Assembly (NCBI RefSeq): GCF_018129005.1
Contig: NZ_JAAEDL010000002.1
Coordinates: 203,897-267,896, forward strand
Direction of reading: 5' to 3'
DNA from: Neoroseomonas eburnea
Lineage (GTDB): Bacteria; Pseudomonadota; Alphaproteobacteria; Acetobacterales; Acetobacteraceae
Length of the DNA stretch: 64,000 nt
Below the pieces are notes generated by a model, which worked only from the letters and a program-made list of their open reading frames with translations, did no database searches and had not been told where the DNA came from. Numbering within the stretch: the stretch's first letter is position 1; the number at the start of each line of letters is the position of its first letter. The position numbers and the translations under genes are program-made. Positions 8,217 through 17,308 of the stretch are shown in pieces.

Positions 8217-9153
8217 AGCGCACCCGAGGGTCGAGCAGGGCGTAGAGCACGTCCACCGTGATGTTCACCAGCACGAGGAAGGTCGTCACCAGCAGCAGCC
8301 CCCCCTGCACCATCGGGTAGTCGCGGCTCAACACCGCCTGGGTCAGCAACTGCCCCATGCCGGGCAGCGAGAACAGCGCCTCCGTCACCACCGCGCCGGA
8401 GAGCAGCAGGGAGACGATGATGCCGACCACCGTCACGATCGGGATCAGCGCATTGGCGAGCGCGTGCTTCAGGATCACCTGCCGCTGCGGCAGCCCCTTG
8501 GCGCGCGCCGTGCGGATGTAGTCCTGGCGCAGCACTTCGAGCATCGAGGACCGCGTGATGCGCGCGAGCAGGCCGGCCTGCAGCAGCGCGAGGGAGAAGG
8601 CCGGCATCGTGGTGCTCGCGAGCCAGCCGGCGGGGTCCTGGCTGAAGGGCACGTAGCCGCCGCTCGGCAGCCAGCCGAGATGCACGGCGAAGAGGATGAT
8701 CATCAGCAGGCCGAGGAAGAAGTTCGGCACGGAGATGCCGATCATGGCGAACATCATCGCCGCCTGGTCGATGATGCTGTTCTGCCGCAGTGCCGCGACG
8801 ATCCCGCTGGCGATGCCGATCAGCAGGGTGAAGACGAGGGCATAGAGCGACAGCCCGATCGTCACCGGCAGGCGTTCCATCGTCGCCGCGAAGACGCCCT
8901 TGCCGAGCAGCAGCGACCTGCCGAGATCGCCCCGCGCCAGGCCGCCGTAGTACTCCAGCAACTGCATGTGGAAGGGCTGGTCCAGCCCGAGGTCGCGGCG
9001 CAGCTGCTCGATCTGCGCCGGCGTCGCGGCCACCCCGGCAATGGCTGCGGCCGGGTCGCCCGGAATGAGCCGCATCAGCCCGAAGCTGATGAGGCTGACG
9101 ATGAGGAGGACCGGGATCGCGCTCAGCGAGCGCCGGGCCGCGACCCCGATCAC
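8209..9153 (-). CDS. dipeptide-type ABC importer permease, DppB type
   Basis: A 314-residue inner-membrane permease with about six transmembrane segments. The N-terminal helix ends in FGLMRLIPGDPAA, the standard DppB opening, followed by a periplasmic segment with DLGLDQPFHMQLLEYYGGL. The coupling motif is DYIRTARAKGLPQRQVILKHALANA. The C-terminus ends YALLDPRVRYE. It begins 4 bp after the solute-binding gene stop, so the binding protein and permease are made from one transcript. Confidence 0.93.
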   Translation of the reverse strand: MIGVAARRSLSAIPVLLIVSLISFGLMRLIPGDPAAAIAGVAATPAQIEQLRRDLGLDQPFHMQLLEYYGGLARGDLGRSLLLGKGVFAATMERLPVTIGLSLYALVFTLLIGIASGIVAALRQNSIIDQAAMMFAMIGISVPNFFLGLLMIILFAVHLGWLPSGGYVPFSQDPAGWLASTTMPAFSLALLQAGLLARITRSSMLEVLRQDYIRTARAKGLPQRQVILKHALANALIPIVTVVGIIVSLLLSGAVVTEALFSLPGMGQLLTQAVLSRDYPMVQGGLLLVTTFLVLVNITVDVLYALLDPRVRYE

Positions 9154-9157
9154 GGCG

Positions 9158-10732
9158 CTACCGCTGGATCCATACGTTGGAGAAGCGCGGTATCCGGAAC
9201 GGCACGAAGCCCTGCACGTTGGATCGCACCGCCTGCACCTTGGTCAGCGCTCCGAAGGGGAAGGCGTAGGCGCGCTCCAGCACCAGGCGCTGCATGGTCG
9301 CGAAGGCCGCCTGGCGCGCTTCCGGCGAACGCTCGTTGTTCATGGCGTTCCAGGCCGCCAGCACGTCCGGGTCGTCGCGGTCGTCGCGCGGATGGTAGGC
9401 GGCATTGGGCGCGACGAGGAACTGCATGGTCGCTAGCGCGCCGAGCGCCGGCTGCGTGCCCCAGCCGGTATGGAAGAAGTGCCACTCGTCGCTGTTCACG
9501 CGCTGGGACATCTGGACCGAGGTCGGCCAGTCTACCACGCGCAGGCTCGCGTTGATCCCGATGGCGCGAAGCTGCTGCTGCATGACCAGCGCGGAGTTGT
9601 ACATCGGCGGATAGTCGCGGTTGGTCAGGATGGTGATCGGCTCGTTGCGGTAGCCGGATTCACGCAGCAGCGCGCGGGCCCGCGCCTGGTCGTTGATGTT
9701 GTAGGTCTCCTTGCCGGCATCCGTGTAGGAGGGCTGGTTCGGATACTGGAAGCCGACATTCAGGCGGAAATTCCCGTCCGTCGCCGCATCCATGATGTCT
9801 TCCATGCCGAGCGCCGCCTGCACGGCGCGGCGGAAGGCCAGGTTATTGGTCGGCGGGATGGCGGTATTGGGCAGCGCTATCTGGATCCACCAGTTCTGCA
9901 GCGGCAGGATGGTGATTGCACTGTTGCGGCGCAGCCCTTCCAGGGAGCGCGTCGGCACGTCCTCCACCGCCTGCAGGGCGCCGGTTTCCAATCCGGCGAC
10001 GCGCGCGCTCGCCTCCGTCACGATGCGGAAGGTCACGGTGTCCACGCAGGCGACGCGATAGCCGCCGAAGCCGGTGCGCTGCTCGAAGGCGGTGTTGGGC
10101 TGGTATCCCTCGAAGCGGCCAAGCCGCGCATGGCTGCCCGGGACGAACTCCATCAGCCTGAACGGTCCGGTGCCGACGGTGCGAAGCTGCTGCCGCTCGT
10201 CGTTCTCGTGCTCCGACGGGATGATGACGATGGGCACGGAGAAGGAGGAGAGCGCCTCGATGAAGGTCGGCTGCACCTGCTTCATGCGGATGACGAAGGT
10301 GTGCGGGTCCGGCGTGTCCCACCCCGCCACGTTGTCGAGCGTGCTGCGCTGCAGCCCGATCCGGTTGTAACGGTTGAAGGAGGCCGCGACGTCCGCCGAC
10401 GTCATCGGCTTGCCGTTGTGGAAGGTGATGCCGCGGCGCAGGCGGAAGGTGTAGGTCAGCCCATCGCCGGATTCCTCCATGCTCTCCGCGAGCTCGAGGA
10501 TGGGACGGTTGTTCTCGTCCCGCGTCATCAGCGATTCGTACATGTTCATCGCGATGTTGCGGGTGGAGATCGTGCTCGACGTGTGCTGGTCGAGCGAATT
10601 CACATTGGCTTCCTGCCCGAAGACGATGTCTCCGCCCCGGCTCGGGCAGGTGAAGGGCGCCGCGAGCAGCGGCCCCGCCGGCAGCGCCATGGCCGCAACG
10701 GCGAGCGTGGACGCAAGGCTTAGGCGCTTCAT
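9158..10732 (-). CDS. ABC importer periplasmic solute-binding protein, family 5 (DppA-like)
   Basis: A 524-residue periplasmic binding protein. A signal peptide covers about residues 1-25 (ends LLAAP). The family 5 hallmarks follow in order: the opening with NSLDQH, YTFRLRRGITFHNGKPMTSADV near residues 90-110, the VGTGPFRLMEFVPG segment near 190, and the C-terminal lobe with repeated ALLRESGY. It delivers ligand to the DppB/DppC pore encoded next. This is the only binding protein of this operon and sits second, 82 bp behind the dimethylformamidase-like gene. Ligands of the family include peptides, opines, nickel and glutathione, and I cannot tell which applies here. Confidence 0.92.
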   Translation of the reverse strand: MKRLSLASTLAVAAMALPAGPLLAAPFTCPSRGGDIVFGQEANVNSLDQHTSSTISTRNIAMNMYESLMTRDENNRPILELAESMEESGDGLTYTFRLRRGITFHNGKPMTSADVAASFNRYNRIGLQRSTLDNVAGWDTPDPHTFVIRMKQVQPTFIEALSSFSVPIVIIPSEHENDERQQLRTVGTGPFRLMEFVPGSHARLGRFEGYQPNTAFEQRTGFGGYRVACVDTVTFRIVTEASARVAGLETGALQAVEDVPTRSLEGLRRNSAITILPLQNWWIQIALPNTAIPPTNNLAFRRAVQAALGMEDIMDAATDGNFRLNVGFQYPNQPSYTDAGKETYNINDQARARALLRESGYRNEPITILTNRDYPPMYNSALVMQQQLRAIGINASLRVVDWPTSVQMSQRVNSDEWHFFHTGWGTQPALGALATMQFLVAPNAAYHPRDDRDDPDVLAAWNAMNNERSPEARQAAFATMQRLVLERAYAFPFGALTKVQAVRSNVQGFVPFRIPRFSNVWIQR

Positions 10733-10814
10733 GGGCAGTGTCCCCCGTTGATGCGTGGCCTCAGTCGTTCTTCAGACTGTCCGACGCGATGGGCGGGTCG
10801 TCAACACTCTCCGT

Positions 10815-13016
10815 TCAAGCCACGGCGAAGCGGCGCAGGACGTTCTCCATGATGCGGCTGACCGGCCCGTCGAAGGCGCCGTCCTTCCACAGGCTGCCGC
10901 ACCAAGTGATGGAGCCGGTGGCGAAGACGGCCCCGCCGCCGGGCGTGCCGAAGAGGACGATCTCGGCGCGCTTCAGCTCGTCCACCTTCTCCCCGCTGAC
11001 GGTTGCGATGTGGGAGAGCAGTTCCTCGGGCACGGTGACGAAGGAGGATGGCGGATCCTCCGACCGCGCCAGGATCGCCGCGCCTTCCGGCGTGCCTAGG
11101 GTGAAGTCCGCGCGGTCCAGTTCGAAGCCCGCGGCGCCGCCGCCCGACAGGCCGTAGTCCCCGAAGGTCTCGCCCTCCACGCCCTCGAAGATCCAGGCGT
11201 GCTTCGGGTCGCGGGCGGCGGGCAGCAGGCGGTAATGCGTGCCCTCGAACAGCCCCTGGCCTGAGAAGCCGACGCCGGCGAGCATCTGCGGCGGCCGCCG
11301 GTTGCGTCGCCACAGCCCGCCATAGCCGCCATCGGTCTGGTGGTAGTACTCGCCCGGCTCGGCGGCCCAGGCGCGGATGCCGCCTTCCGCGCGGCGCAGC
11401 TCCATCACGCCGGGCAGCGTCTGCGTCACCGCGATGCGCCAGTAGAAGCCGTTGCCGCCGAGATACATCATCCGCCCGCCATCGCGCGTGTAGGCGGTGA
11501 GCGCGTCGAGCGTCTGCGGCGTGTGGTATTCCGGGTGCGATCCGGTCAGCACCACGCGGTAGGGCTTCAGCAGGTCCGCGCCTTCCTCGTGCAGGTCCTC
11601 GTCGGTGACGATGTCGAAGGCGATGTCCTTGGCCTCCAGCCAGGCGAGCAGGTGCGTGTCCGCCGGGTAGTGCCTGAGGCCCGAGCCGCGCGCGTCGTTG
11701 AAGGTCAGGAAACCCGGCCGCATGGTCAGGATCGGCCGCAGGCGGGACGAGAACGCGATCCCGCTGCCGTCCGGATGCTTGTTGTAGGTGGACCGCCCGT
11801 AGATCGGGTAGTCGTCCGGATTGTGCGGATAGGCGCCCCAGGCAGCGACGCGCGCCTTGTAGGCGGCATCCGCATTGCCGCGCGCGTGGTTGGCATAGGC
11901 CTGGTAGGTGAAGGTCGAGGCGAGGAACACCACCGACGCCCTCGCCTGCCCGCGCGGCGGCAGCACGTAGAAGGGCAGCCAGTCCTCCCCGGCCGCGCAG
12001 GTGAGGTGGAAGGCGTAGGCGCCGGAGGGCAGGTCGGCGGGGACCTCGAAGGTGAAATCGGTCTGCCAGCCGCAATCGCCGAGGTCATCGGCGTGGAAGT
12101 GGATGGCGGCGTAGTCGGCGGGGGCGTGGCGCCAGCACATCTCCGCGCCGGACCAGCGGGCGCCGACCACGGCGCGGGCCGGGATGTTCACCAGATGGCC
12201 GTCGCAGGCCTGCGGGCCGACATCGACGATGCGCTGCGTCGGGATGTCGCGGGAGAAGTCCCAGCCCGCCAGCAGTTCCGGCGCCAGCGTGGCGAGGGTC
12301 GCGTCAGGATGCGCCCAGGCGTCGCGGTAGCCCGCAAGCAGCGCGGGATCCTCGATCTTGCCCGTCAGGTGGCCGCCGGCCGGGGAGGCGCCGTCCGCGG
12401 CGATGGCGATGCGCCCGCCGCCGCTGGGCACGCGCAGCCCCTGCACCACCGCGGTCGCGACCGACGCCGCGCCGCCCTCGAAGGGCACGCAGCCCACGGC
12501 GACGCGGCCGGTGCCGGGATCGGCGCTGAGCCACAGGCGATGCCAGCGCCTCAGCGCGGGCGCCTTGCCCGTCGCGACCGCCACGGCGTTCTGCGCGCCG
12601 GTGACGATGCCCGTGACGCCGTCGCGCCCGATCGCCAGCCGGGCGACCGTGTCGCCGTCGGTCTCGCAGATCACGGTTGCTTCGGCCTGCGGCGCGGCGG
12701 CGAGCCAGACAAGCGCGGTCCAGGTGCAGGGCCCGGCCTCGCGCCGCGGCGCGCGCGGCACGACGGCATGGGAGCCGAGACGGATCGGCTGCCGGCGCCC
12801 CGCGAAGGTCAGGTCGAGGCGATGCGCGAGGTCCTCGAAACGCAGGCCCGGCCCCGCCGGGTTGGGATCGCCGGAGATCACGCGCACCAGCCGCGCGCGC
12901 GCCTGCCCGCCGTCACGCACGCTCACGCGCACCTGGAAGGTCTCGCCGGGGCGGTGGGAGAAGCGGTCGAGATAGCCGGTGATGGGCAGTTCCGCGATGG
13001 GCTTGGGTGGCGGCAT
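10815..13016 (-). CDS. N,N-dimethylformamidase large-subunit-like protein
   Basis: A 733-residue protein resembling the large catalytic subunit of N,N-dimethylformamidase, which hydrolyses a small amide with a mononuclear iron held by two tyrosines and a glutamate. It has an N-terminal region of beta-rich, concanavalin-like segments (about residues 60-230). A C-terminal region follows with FTYQAYAN, YGRSTYNKHPDGSG and GSHPEYHTPQTLDAL. From spacing, likely iron ligands are Tyr371, Tyr411 and Glu496 (numbered from the ATG at 13016); this is my alignment by eye. A GTG at 13040 is an alternative start. No small subunit gene is adjacent. It heads the importer operon and is divergent from the class II aldolase-like gene, so it probably acts on the imported compound. 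Confidence 0.8.
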   Translation of the reverse strand: MPPPKPIAELPITGYLDRFSHRPGETFQVRVSVRDGGQARARLVRVISGDPNPAGPGLRFEDLAHRLDLTFAGRRQPIRLGSHAVVPRAPRREAGPCTWTALVWLAAAPQAEATVICETDGDTVARLAIGRDGVTGIVTGAQNAVAVATGKAPALRRWHRLWLSADPGTGRVAVGCVPFEGGAASVATAVVQGLRVPSGGGRIAIAADGASPAGGHLTGKIEDPALLAGYRDAWAHPDATLATLAPELLAGWDFSRDIPTQRIVDVGPQACDGHLVNIPARAVVGARWSGAEMCWRHAPADYAAIHFHADDLGDCGWQTDFTFEVPADLPSGAYAFHLTCAAGEDWLPFYVLPPRGQARASVVFLASTFTYQAYANHARGNADAAYKARVAAWGAYPHNPDDYPIYGRSTYNKHPDGSGIAFSSRLRPILTMRPGFLTFNDARGSGLRHYPADTHLLAWLEAKDIAFDIVTDEDLHEEGADLLKPYRVVLTGSHPEYHTPQTLDALTAYTRDGGRMMYLGGNGFYWRIAVTQTLPGVMELRRAEGGIRAWAAEPGEYYHQTDGGYGGLWRRNRRPPQMLAGVGFSGQGLFEGTHYRLLPAARDPKHAWIFEGVEGETFGDYGLSGGGAAGFELDRADFTLGTPEGAAILARSEDPPSSFVTVPEELLSHIATVSGEKVDELKRAEIVLFGTPGGGAVFATGSITWCGSLWKDGAFDGPVSRIMENVLRRFAVA

Positions 13017-13143
13017 GGCGGTGCTCTTGGCGGTTCTCACGGCGAAGCGTCGTCCGCGGAACCGCGCCCGTCAATCCGCCGGCGCTTGGCGTGCACGCGC
13101 GGAACGTGCCAGCCTTCCCCGACCCAGGCAGGGAAGGTCGCAG

Positions 13144-13908
13144 ATGGCGAACATGGTCCAGAGCCTTACCAGCAGCCGCGCCGAGGAACGCGAATGGGCG
13201 CTGCGCTGCGACATGGCGGCGGTGTTCCGCATCGGCGCGCGGCTCGGCTGGAACGAGCACATCGGCAACCACAACAGCCTGATGCTGCCGGAGGAGTCGG
13301 AGCCGCGCTTCCTCATCAACCCGCGCGGCTACCTGTTCCAGGAGCTGCGGGCGAGCGACCTGATCGTCTGCGACCTGGACGGCCGCGTGCTGCGCGGCAA
13401 GGGGGAGCTGCGCAAGGTCGCCTTCCACATCCATTGCCGCATCCACCTCGCCAACCCGAAGGCCGCCTGCGTGGTGCATGTCCATCCGCGCTGGCTGACG
13501 GCGCTGTCGATGATCGAGGGCGCGGAATTCGCGCTGTCGCACCACAACAGCCTGCTGCTCAACGACCGCGCGGTCTATGACAGCGAGGGAGACCAGCCCG
13601 TGCACAGCAGCGAGGAAGGCGACCGCATCGCGCGGCTGATGGGCGACAAGACCATCATGGTCATGCGCGGCCACGGCGTGACGGTGGTCGGCCCCACCGT
13701 GCACGACGCCTTCGACGAGACCTACATGGCCGAGCGCACGACCATGTACCAGATGACGGCCATGCAGACCGGCCTGCCGCTGCACAGGCTGCCGGAGGGC
13801 CTGCGCCGCCACCATACCGGCGCCTGGGGCGAGAAGCTCGATGCACGGCTGCACCTCGACGCCTGGCGCCGGGTGCTGGACCGCGAGGAGCCCGACTACG
13901 CGACCTGA
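13144..13908 (+). CDS. class II aldolase/adducin-family protein
   Basis: A 254-residue cytoplasmic protein with the class II aldolase fold. The zinc site is present as VVHVHP (His112, His114) and RGHG (His177). NEHIGNHNS (residues 37-45) corresponds to the phosphate- or substrate-binding loop. The position of the catalytic glutamate of fuculose-phosphate aldolase, four residues before the first helix histidine, is Lys91 here (RKVAFHIH). Aldol chemistry is therefore doubtful, and an adducin-like, decarboxylase or epimerase-type role is possible. GGGAAGG precedes the start. An in-frame upstream ATG at 12979 would run into the divergent gene. The gene shares a 127 bp divergent intergenic region with the dimethylformamidase-like gene and ends 3 bp before the convergent ATPase gene. 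Confidence 0.85.
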   Translation: MANMVQSLTSSRAEEREWALRCDMAAVFRIGARLGWNEHIGNHNSLMLPEESEPRFLINPRGYLFQELRASDLIVCDLDGRVLRGKGELRKVAFHIHCRIHLANPKAACVVHVHPRWLTALSMIEGAEFALSHHNSLLLNDRAVYDSEGDQPVHSSEEGDRIARLMGDKTIMVMRGHGVTVVGPTVHDAFDETYMAERTTMYQMTAMQTGLPLHRLPEGLRRHHTGAWGEKLDARLHLDAWRRVLDREEPDYAT

Positions 13909-13911
13909 ACG

Positions 13912-15501
13912 TCAGGCGCCGAACAGCGCGCGGCCGGGGATCGCCTCGATCAGGCTGCGCGTATAGGCGCTGCGCGGCGCGGCGAAGACCTCGCCGATGC
14001 GGCCGGCTTCCTCGACCACGCCGCCGCGCATCACCGCGACCTCGTCGCAGAGCTGGGCCGCGACACGCAGATCGTGGGTAATGAACAGGATCGAGAGGCC
14101 AAGCCTCTCCTGCAATTCGCGCAGCAGCGCCAGCACTTGCGCCTGGACGCTGACATCGAGCGCTGAGACCGGCTCATCCGCCACCAGCACCTGCGGCTTC
14201 ATCGCCAGCGCCCGCGCGATGCCGATGCGCTGGCGCTGGCCGCCGGAGAATTCGTGCGGGAAGCGGTCCACCGCATCCGGATCGAGGCCGACGGTGCAGA
14301 ACAATTCGCGCGCCTCGGCCAACGCCTGCGCACGGCGCGCGCCGGCCGCAATCGGCCCCTGCGCCACCTGGGCACCAACCTTCCGGCGCGGGTTCAGCGA
14401 GGCATAGGGGTCCTGGAACACCATCTGCACCAGGCGCGCGGCCTCGCGCCGCTTCGCCGGCAGCGGCGCGCCGCCGATGACGACCTGCCCTCCGTCGCTG
14501 CCGAGCAGCCCGACGACGCAGCGCGCGAGCGTCGATTTCCCCGAACCGCTCTCGCCCACCACCGCCAGCGTCGAGCCGCGCTTCAGCGTCACCGAGACCG
14601 CATCCAGCGCCTTCACCGGCTTGCGGCGACGGAAGATGCCACGGGAGGCATAGGTCTTGGTCAGGCCACGCACCTCCAGCACCGCCTCCTCCGCCAGAGC
14701 GCGTGGAGCTGGCGCGGCGAGCCCGGGCACGGCGCGCAGCAGGGCGCGCGTGTACTCGTGCTGCGGCGCGGTCAACACATCGCGCGCCGTGCCCTCCTCC
14801 ACCACACGGCCGAGCCGCATCACCGCCACCCGGTCGGCGATCTCCGCCACGACGCCGAAATCGTGGGTGATGAACATCACCGCCGTGCCGTGGCGCCTCT
14901 GCAGGTCCTTGATCAGCGCCAGAACCTGCGCCTGTGTCGTCACGTCGAGCGCGGTGGTCGGCTCATCGCAGATCAGCACCTGGGGTTCGAGCGCCAGCGC
15001 CATGGCGATCATCACGCGCTGGCGCTGACCGCCGGAGAGTTCATGCGGATAGGCGCGGAGCGCGCCTTCCGGGTCGGGCAGGTTGACCTCGCGCAGCGCG
15101 GCGACGGCGCGGCGCTCCGTCTCCTTCGCATCGAGGCCGAGATGGACGCGCCACATCTCGCCGATCTGCGCGCCCACCGTCATCAGCGGGTTGAGCGCCG
15201 TCATCGGCTCCTGGAACACCATGGCGATGCGGCGGCCGCGGATGGCGCGCCATTCCTCCGGCGACTTGGCGCGCAGATCCTCGCCGCACAGCGCCATCTG
15301 GCCGGATGCGATGGACAGCCCCGGCGCCAGCAGGCCCATGGCGGCGGAGGCGGTGACGGATTTCCCGGACCCGCTCTCGCCGACGACGCAGAGGATCTCC
15401 CCCGCCGCGACGGTCAGCGCGACCTCCTCGATCGCGAACTCCCGGTCCGCACCTTTGGGAAGGCGGATGGTCAGCCCTTCGACGGCGAGGCGTGTCGTCA
15501 T
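13912..15501 (-). CDS. fused double ATP-binding protein of a peptide-type ABC importer
   Basis: A 529-residue protein carrying two complete ATPase domains. The first (about 4-255) has Walker A GESGSGKS at 41-48, LSGGQRQR and [11 protein letters not shown]. The second (about 275-525) has [17 protein letters not shown] and [11 protein letters not shown]. This fused layout is that of YejF/GsiA-type importers and replaces the separate DppD and DppF subunits of the operon at 5.4-13.0 kb. The cysteine cluster found at the C-terminus of separate OppD/DppD subunits is absent from both halves. The ATG at 15501 overlaps the permease stop by 4 bp. Confidence 0.93.
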   Translation of the reverse strand: MTTRLAVEGLTIRLPKGADREFAIEEVALTVAAGEILCVVGESGSGKSVTASAAMGLLAPGLSIASGQMALCGEDLRAKSPEEWRAIRGRRIAMVFQEPMTALNPLMTVGAQIGEMWRVHLGLDAKETERRAVAALREVNLPDPEGALRAYPHELSGGQRQRVMIAMALALEPQVLICDEPTTALDVTTQAQVLALIKDLQRRHGTAVMFITHDFGVVAEIADRVAVMRLGRVVEEGTARDVLTAPQHEYTRALLRAVPGLAAPAPRALAEEAVLEVRGLTKTYASRGIFRRRKPVKALDAVSVTLKRGSTLAVVGESGSGKSTLARCVVGLLGSDGGQVVIGGAPLPAKRREAARLVQMVFQDPYASLNPRRKVGAQVAQGPIAAGARRAQALAEARELFCTVGLDPDAVDRFPHEFSGGQRQRIGIARALAMKPQVLVADEPVSALDVSVQAQVLALLRELQERLGLSILFITHDLRVAAQLCDEVAVMRGGVVEEAGRIGEVFAAPRSAYTRSLIEAIPGRALFGA

Positions 15502-16331
15502 CGGCCGCTCGCGATGCGCGGGTTGAGCGCGTCGTTCAGCCCCTGCCCCACCAGCGAGACGCCGAGGATGGTCAGCAGGATGGCAACGCCCGGGATGGCC
15601 GAGACGTACCACTCCGTCCGCAGCACGTTGCGGCCGAGGCCGATCAGGTTGCCCCAGGACGGCACGTTGGGATCGGAGAGCTGCAGGAAGGCGAGCGCGC
15701 TCTCCAGCAGGATCGCCACCGCCATGACGACGGAGGCGTAGACGATCACCGGCGGCAGGGCGTTCGGCAGCACTTCGCGCAGGATCAGGTGCGCATCGCC
15801 CAATCCCTGGACACGGCAGGCCTGGACGAAGTCCCGCGTGCGCAGGCTGAGGAACTCCGCTCGCGTCAGCCGCGCAACGGGTGGCCAGGAAACCAGGCCG
15901 ATGGCGATGGTCACCGTCTCGATCGTGCTGCCGAAGACGGCAACCAGCACCAGCAGAAGCAGGAAATTCGGCAGTGTCTGGAAGGCCTCGGTCACGCGCA
16001 TCAGCATCGTGTCGGTCGCGCCGCCGTAGAAGCCGGCCACCGCGCCGATGGCGATGCCGATCACCACGGCGATCGAGGTCGCGACGAATCCGATCAGCAG
16101 TGAGATGCGCGCCCCGTGAAAAAGTTGCGCCGCGATGTCCCGCCCCGACGGGTCGGTGCCGAGCGGGAAGCGCGGACTGGCCCCCGGCCATTGCAGCGGC
16201 CGGCCGGCGAGGCCGAGCGGATCGCCGGGATAGAACCACTGTGCCCCGACGCCCATCACAAGGACGGCGAGCAGGATCGCGGTGCCGATCAGCGCCGCCG
16301 GGCTGCGGAGATAGGCCTTGAACGCGCGCAT
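15498..16331 (-). CDS. peptide-type ABC importer permease, DppC type
   Basis: A 277-residue inner-membrane protein, about six transmembrane segments. It shows the family loop with LGTDPSGRDIAAQLFHGAR and the EAA-type coupling motif in RDFVQACRVQGLGDAHLILRE. It ends [14 protein letters not shown]. Its ATG shares one base (TGATG) with the stop of the DppB-type gene, indicating reinitiation coupling. It is shorter than the DppC of the other operon because its N-terminal cytoplasmic segment is brief. Confidence 0.92.
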   Translation of the reverse strand: MRAFKAYLRSPAALIGTAILLAVLVMGVGAQWFYPGDPLGLAGRPLQWPGASPRFPLGTDPSGRDIAAQLFHGARISLLIGFVATSIAVVIGIAIGAVAGFYGGATDTMLMRVTEAFQTLPNFLLLLVLVAVFGSTIETVTIAIGLVSWPPVARLTRAEFLSLRTRDFVQACRVQGLGDAHLILREVLPNALPPVIVYASVVMAVAILLESALAFLQLSDPNVPSWGNLIGLGRNVLRTEWYVSAIPGVAILLTILGVSLVGQGLNDALNPRIASGR

Positions 16332-17308
16332 CAGGATTCCGTCGAGATGCGCGGATCGAGCCGCGCATAGAGGATGTCCACCAGGAAGTTGATGGTGATG
16401 ACGAGGATCGCAGAGACGAAGACGATGCCGAGCAGGGTATTGAGGTCCCGCTGCACCACGCTTTCATAGGCGAGCCGCCCAAGCCCCGGCAGGGCGAAGA
16501 CGCTCTCCACCACCACCGAGCCGCCCAGCATGGTCCCGGCCTGCAGCCCGATCAGCGTTACCATCGGCAGCATGGCGTTGCGCAGCACGTGCCTCGCCAC
16601 CACGCGCGTCTCGCTCAGCCCCTTCGCCCGTGCGGTGCGCACGAAGTCGAGGCTCAGCACCTCCAGCATCGAGGCGCGCATGATGCGCAGGTAGATGGCG
16701 AGGAAGATCAGCCCGAGCGTCAGCGTCGGCAGCACCAGGTGCCGGGCGACGTCCAGCACCGCGGCGATGCCGGTGTAGCCCATCGTGATGTCCGAGAAGC
16801 CGCCGGCCGGCAGCCATTGCAGATAGACGCTGAACAGCACGATCGCCATCAGGCCGAACCAGAAGGAGGGTGTCGCGTAGAACACCAGGCCCAACGTCGA
16901 GATCAGCGTGTCCGGCCAGCGGTTCACCCGCCGTGCCGCCACCACGCCCAGCACCAGCCCGAAGAAGAAGGCGAAGGAGAGCGAAGAGGCCATCAGCAGG
17001 ATGGTCGGTGGCAGCCGCTCCAGGATCACGGTCGCGACCGGCTTGCCGTAGATGGCGGAGAAGCCGAGGTCGAGCGTCGCCAGCCGCGTCAGGTAGTTCC
17101 AGAGCTGCGCCGCGATGCCGGCATCGAGGCCGTAGAAGCGCCGCATCTCCTCGGCGAAGGCGGCATCGCCGCCGCCGATCTGCGCCATCAGCGCATCCAC
17201 CGTGTCCCCGGGGGCAAATTGCAGCAGCAGGAACACGCCAACCAGGATCAGCAGCAGCGTCGGCAGCGAGGCGGCAAGCCGCCGCCCCGCGAGGCGCAGG
17301 ACCCTCAA
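16331..17308 (-). CDS. peptide-type ABC importer permease, DppB type (TTG start)
   Basis: A 325-residue inner-membrane permease with FLLLQFAPGDTVDALM at the end of the first helix, YGLDAGIAAQLWNYLTRLATLDLG in the periplasmic region, and coupling motif DFVRTARAKGLSETRVVARHVLRNA. It ends ILYARLDPRISTES. The start is placed at a TTG (17306-17308). The sequence TTGA there overlaps the stop of the binding-protein gene by 4 bp, and the family N-terminus begins within a few residues. No ATG or GTG exists in frame at a sensible position, since upstream frame is shadow of the binding protein. A rare start codon may keep permease output low relative to the binding protein. Confidence 0.88.
   Translation of the reverse strand: MRVLRLAGRRLAASLPTLLLILVGVFLLLQFAPGDTVDALMAQIGGGDAAFAEEMRRFYGLDAGIAAQLWNYLTRLATLDLGFSAIYGKPVATVILERLPPTILLMASSLSFAFFFGLVLGVVAARRVNRWPDTLISTLGLVFYATPSFWFGLMAIVLFSVYLQWLPAGGFSDITMGYTGIAAVLDVARHLVLPTLTLGLIFLAIYLRIMRASMLEVLSLDFVRTARAKGLSETRVVARHVLRNAMLPMVTLIGLQAGTMLGGSVVVESVFALPGLGRLAYESVVQRDLNTLLGIVFVSAILVITINFLVDILYARLDPRISTES

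Noticed and set aside
11340-13580. A 746-codon plus-strand open frame running into the class II aldolase region
   Set aside because: It is in a different frame from the aldolase-like gene and antisense to the conserved dimethylformamidase-like protein.
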